Source: an uncultured Burkholderiales bacterium (GTDB lineage: Bacteria > Pseudomonadota > Gammaproteobacteria > Burkholderiales > Burkholderiaceae_C). From it: 6,327 nucleotides of DNA. Positions 4,757 through 6,327 of the stretch are shown here, in pieces. Both the position numbers and the translations under genes were made by a program. Within the stretch, counting starts at the first letter, position 1, and every line of letters starts with the position of its first letter. The notes beneath the pieces are model-generated. The model did not search any database. It was not told where the DNA came from and saw only the letters and a list, made by a program, of their open reading frames with translations. The stretch lies in contig CAJBHE010000140.1 of assembly GCA_903952885.1 (NCBI GenBank), positions 1 through 6,327 on the forward strand, in the 5' to 3' direction.

Positions 4757-5742
4757 CGCATGTCGCGGATGATGGCGCGAAATTGATCCATCTGTCGACG
4801 CAACATGGCATCTTGCTCGGCAGGGGTTGAGCCCACGCCTTCAGCGCCCAAGTCGTTCAAGCGTTTCACCACATCGGGGTGACGCACAGCAGCAATGACT
4901 TCTTTGTTCAAGCGGTCAATGATGTCTTTGGGGGTTTTGGCCGGTGCAAACACGCCGTTCCAACCTTCGAGCTCCAAATTGGGAAAGCCCAATTCTTTGA
5001 CGGTGGGGATCTCTGGCAGACCTGGGATGCGCTTAGAAGCCGTGGTGGCTAAGGCCTTCAATGTGCCCGACTTGATTTCAGCCAAAGAAGATGACAACTG
5101 ATCGCCGCCCACTTGGAGTCGACCGGCCAGCATTTCTTGCTTGAGCGGAGCAGCACCCTTGAATGGAATGTGCGTGATGTCGACCTTGGCGTCTTTTTTG
5201 AAGGCCTCACCCAACACGTGCATGGTTGAGCCTGGGCCAGTGGAGCCGTAGTTGTATTGCAGCGCGGGGTTGGCGCGCAACAGGGCGGCCAACTCTTTCA
5301 GGTCTTTGGCAGGCACGCTCGGGCTAGCCGTCCACACAAAAGGCACATACACCGCAATCGAGACGCCCGCAAAGTCGGTGTCCACATTGAAGGGCGAGCG
5401 ATTGGCCAGCGTTTGTGCCACGGATGCGAGCGGGAAAGACAGGTTGTGCATCATGATGGTGTAACCATCGGGGACCGCTTTGGCCATCATGTCAGCGCCA
5501 ATTGCACCACCTGCACCACCTCGGTTGTCCACAGTGACCGGCTGTCCCATAGACTCGCTCATGCGCTGGGCTACCAGACGGGCCACGAGGTCGGTGGTGC
5601 CCCCTGCAGCAAAAGGCACGATCATTTTGATAGGTTTGTTGGGATAGGCCTGACCCATGGCGGCTGGATGAAGCGCTAGGGACAGCAGCCCCAGCAAACC
5701 TGCAGCGCATGTCTGTCGCCATGGTTGGAAAAATGAACGCAT
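4747..5742 (-). CDS. Bug/TctC-family periplasmic substrate-binding protein (canonical type)
   Basis: A 331-residue secreted binding protein of the tripartite tricarboxylate transporter receptor family. The signal peptide has the charged start MRSFFQPWRQ, hydrophobic core AAGLLGLLSLAL (13-24) and probable cleavage near AMGQA (28-32). The mature chain starts in the classic way, YPNKPIKMIVPFAAGGTTD (33-51), followed by VTVDNRGGAGGAIGADMMAKAVPDGYT (69-95), YNYGSTGPGSTMHVLGEAFKK (163-183), HIPFKGAAPLKQEMLAGRLQ (191-210) and IPTVKELGFPNLELEGWNGVFAPAKTP (245-271). I chose ATG 5742 because AAGGAG (5753-5748) lies 5 bases before it and the signal peptide starts properly there; an in-frame ATG at 5793 would add 17 unlikely residues. 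It converges with the reductase and lies downstream of modC on the same strand, 118 bases away. The ligand is probably a carboxylic acid but is not readable. No TctA/TctB partner is visible. Confidence 0.92.
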   Translation of the reverse strand: MRSFFQPWRQTCAAGLLGLLSLALHPAAMGQAYPNKPIKMIVPFAAGGTTDLVARLVAQRMSESMGQPVTVDNRGGAGGAIGADMMAKAVPDGYTIMMHNLSFPLASVAQTLANRSPFNVDTDFAGVSIAVYVPFVWTASPSVPAKDLKELAALLRANPALQYNYGSTGPGSTMHVLGEAFKKDAKVDITHIPFKGAAPLKQEMLAGRLQVGGDQLSSSLAEIKSGTLKALATTASKRIPGLPEIPTVKELGFPNLELEGWNGVFAPAKTPKDIIDRLNKEVIAAVRHPDVVKRLNDLGAEGVGSTPAEQDAMLRRQMDQFRAIIRDMRLE

Positions 5743-5860
5743 GATGTCTCCTTGTGTGATCGCCCTCTGATGACTGCTATGGGGCAAAAACACTATCGCA
5801 CAATGCCAAGGATCGCGCGCATCACCAAAGTGACAAGCCGCTCAATGTCAATTCATGAGG
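5743..5860 (-). promoter_or_regulatory. Gap between modC and the Bug gene, probable promoter region
   Basis: These 118 bases contain no gene. On the minus strand a perfect -35 hexamer TTGACA lies at 5851-5846, but the sequence 16-18 bases downstream gives no good -10. TGACA and TGTCA (5850-5846 and 5835-5831) form a short dyad around 10 bases just after the modC stop, without a T-run. A promoter for the Bug gene here is likely from layout alone; the exact site is unresolved. Confidence 0.3.
5748..5753 (-). promoter_or_regulatory. Ribosome binding site that decides the Bug gene start
   Basis: AAGGAG on the minus strand, 5 bases before ATG 5742. It lies within the extended reading frame that begins at 5793, so it argues for the shorter protein with a normal signal peptide. 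Confidence 0.75.
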
Positions 5861-6327
5861 CTATTTCACCAACGCCACCGATTTCACCTGCGCCCAAGCG
5901 GACATCCCCACCTGCAACCCCAGCGCATGCGCCCCCCGCGCGGTCACACGCGCCAGCAGAACGGTGTCGCCACAGCGCAAACGCAGCAAGGTTTGTGAGG
6001 GGTGCGCCTCGGGCGTGAAGGCATCCACCACGCAGGGCACGTGATTTTGAATGCTGGTGTGTGTGGCCTCATGCAAGGTCACGCTCACGTCGCGAGCCAG
6101 AACGCGCAGGCGCACGGTTTGGCCCACGGCTAAGCCGCTGTCGCGCACCCACAGCGCACCACCTGCAAAGCCCACTTGTGCCAAGTGCCATTGGGTGTCG
6201 ATGTTGAGCACGATGCCCGTAAGCAACGCGCCTGCGTCTTCACCCAACACCACAGGTAAATTGACTTGGGTAAGCAATTCGGTCACGGGGCCGTTGGCTT
6301 GCACGCGGCCTTCCTTCATCACCACCA
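5861..6327 (-). CDS. modC: Molybdate ABC transporter ATP-binding protein ModC, C-terminal part, cut by the window edge
   Basis: About 155 C-terminal residues are visible; the ATPase core with Walker motifs lies beyond the right edge. The fragment begins just after the ATPase H-loop region with VVMKEGRVQANGPVTELL, the usual end of an ABC ATPase domain. It continues into an accessory region (GIVLNIDTQWHLAQVGFAGG...), then VGQTVRLRVLARDVSVTLHEATHTSIQN, the typical entry to the ModC regulatory domain. The end VLLARVTARGAHALGLQVGMSAWAQVKSVALV is a molybdate-binding Mop/TOBE fold. Known ModC energises high-affinity molybdate import with ModA and ModB at the inner membrane. The visible piece ends at TAG 5863-5861. 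No modA or modB is in the window. The GTG at 6325 is internal, not a start. Sulfate/tungstate relatives also carry TOBE domains, but the RDVSVTL...SIQN and WAQVKSVAL signatures favour ModC. Confidence 0.88.
   Translation of the reverse strand, partial: VVMKEGRVQANGPVTELLTQVNLPVVLGEDAGALLTGIVLNIDTQWHLAQVGFAGGALWVRDSGLAVGQTVRLRVLARDVSVTLHEATHTSIQNHVPCVVDAFTPEAHPSQTLLRLRCGDTVLLARVTARGAHALGLQVGMSAWAQVKSVALVK

Noticed and set aside
5257..5679. Plus-strand open frame of 140 codons opposite the canonical Bug gene
   Set aside because: Antisense shadow with low-complexity H/R-rich translation and no ribosome site; the minus strand is a textbook Bug protein.

Overview
The window looks like a chromosomal fragment of a betaproteobacterium, most likely order Burkholderiales and plausibly Comamonadaceae. 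The reasons are the moderately high G+C content, two 'orphan' Bug-type substrate-binding proteins (greatly expanded in Burkholderiales), clear AGGAG-type ribosome sites, and the style of the tartrate genes and modC. This placement is an inference; there is no rRNA or other phylogenetic marker here. No mobile element, CRISPR array, tRNA or rRNA was seen.

Layout. Positions 1-3678 carry four genes head-to-tail on the minus strand. In transcription order they are a D-tartrate dehydratase of the enolase superfamily (tarD), a tartrate dehydrogenase/decarboxylase of the isopropylmalate dehydrogenase family (ttuC), a divergent Bug/TctC-type periplasmic binding protein, and the N-terminal part of a DUF4147-type glycerate 2-kinase (ttuD/gckA) that runs off the left edge. 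A 149-bp divergent intergenic region separates this set from a plus-strand beta-hydroxyacid dehydrogenase (3828-4718). That gene converges on a second, canonical Bug protein (4747-5742, minus). At the right edge, on the minus strand, is the C-terminal part of modC, the ATPase of a molybdate ABC transporter (5861 to the edge), probably an unrelated neighbour.

How the genes fit together (inference from known family reactions). The Bug protein would capture a tartrate-like acid in the periplasm. TarD dehydrates D-tartrate to oxaloacetate. TtuC oxidises and decarboxylates tartrate isomers, giving D-glycerate from meso-tartrate, and glycerate 2-kinase passes this to glycolysis as 2-phosphoglycerate. 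The divergent reductase could supply glycerate from tartronate semialdehyde, but its substrate is not fixed by the sequence. No membrane permease (TctA/TctB) and no transcriptional regulator lie within the window.

The most notable unlabelled structures are three inverted repeats. One is a 10-bp perfect hairpin followed by a T-run, overlapping the probable start of the glycerate kinase gene and looking like an intrinsic terminator or attenuator. One is an 11-bp perfect inverted repeat in the tarD-ttuC gap. The third is a dyad just upstream of tarD. The coding content itself belongs to known families; I do not see a clearly new protein system.
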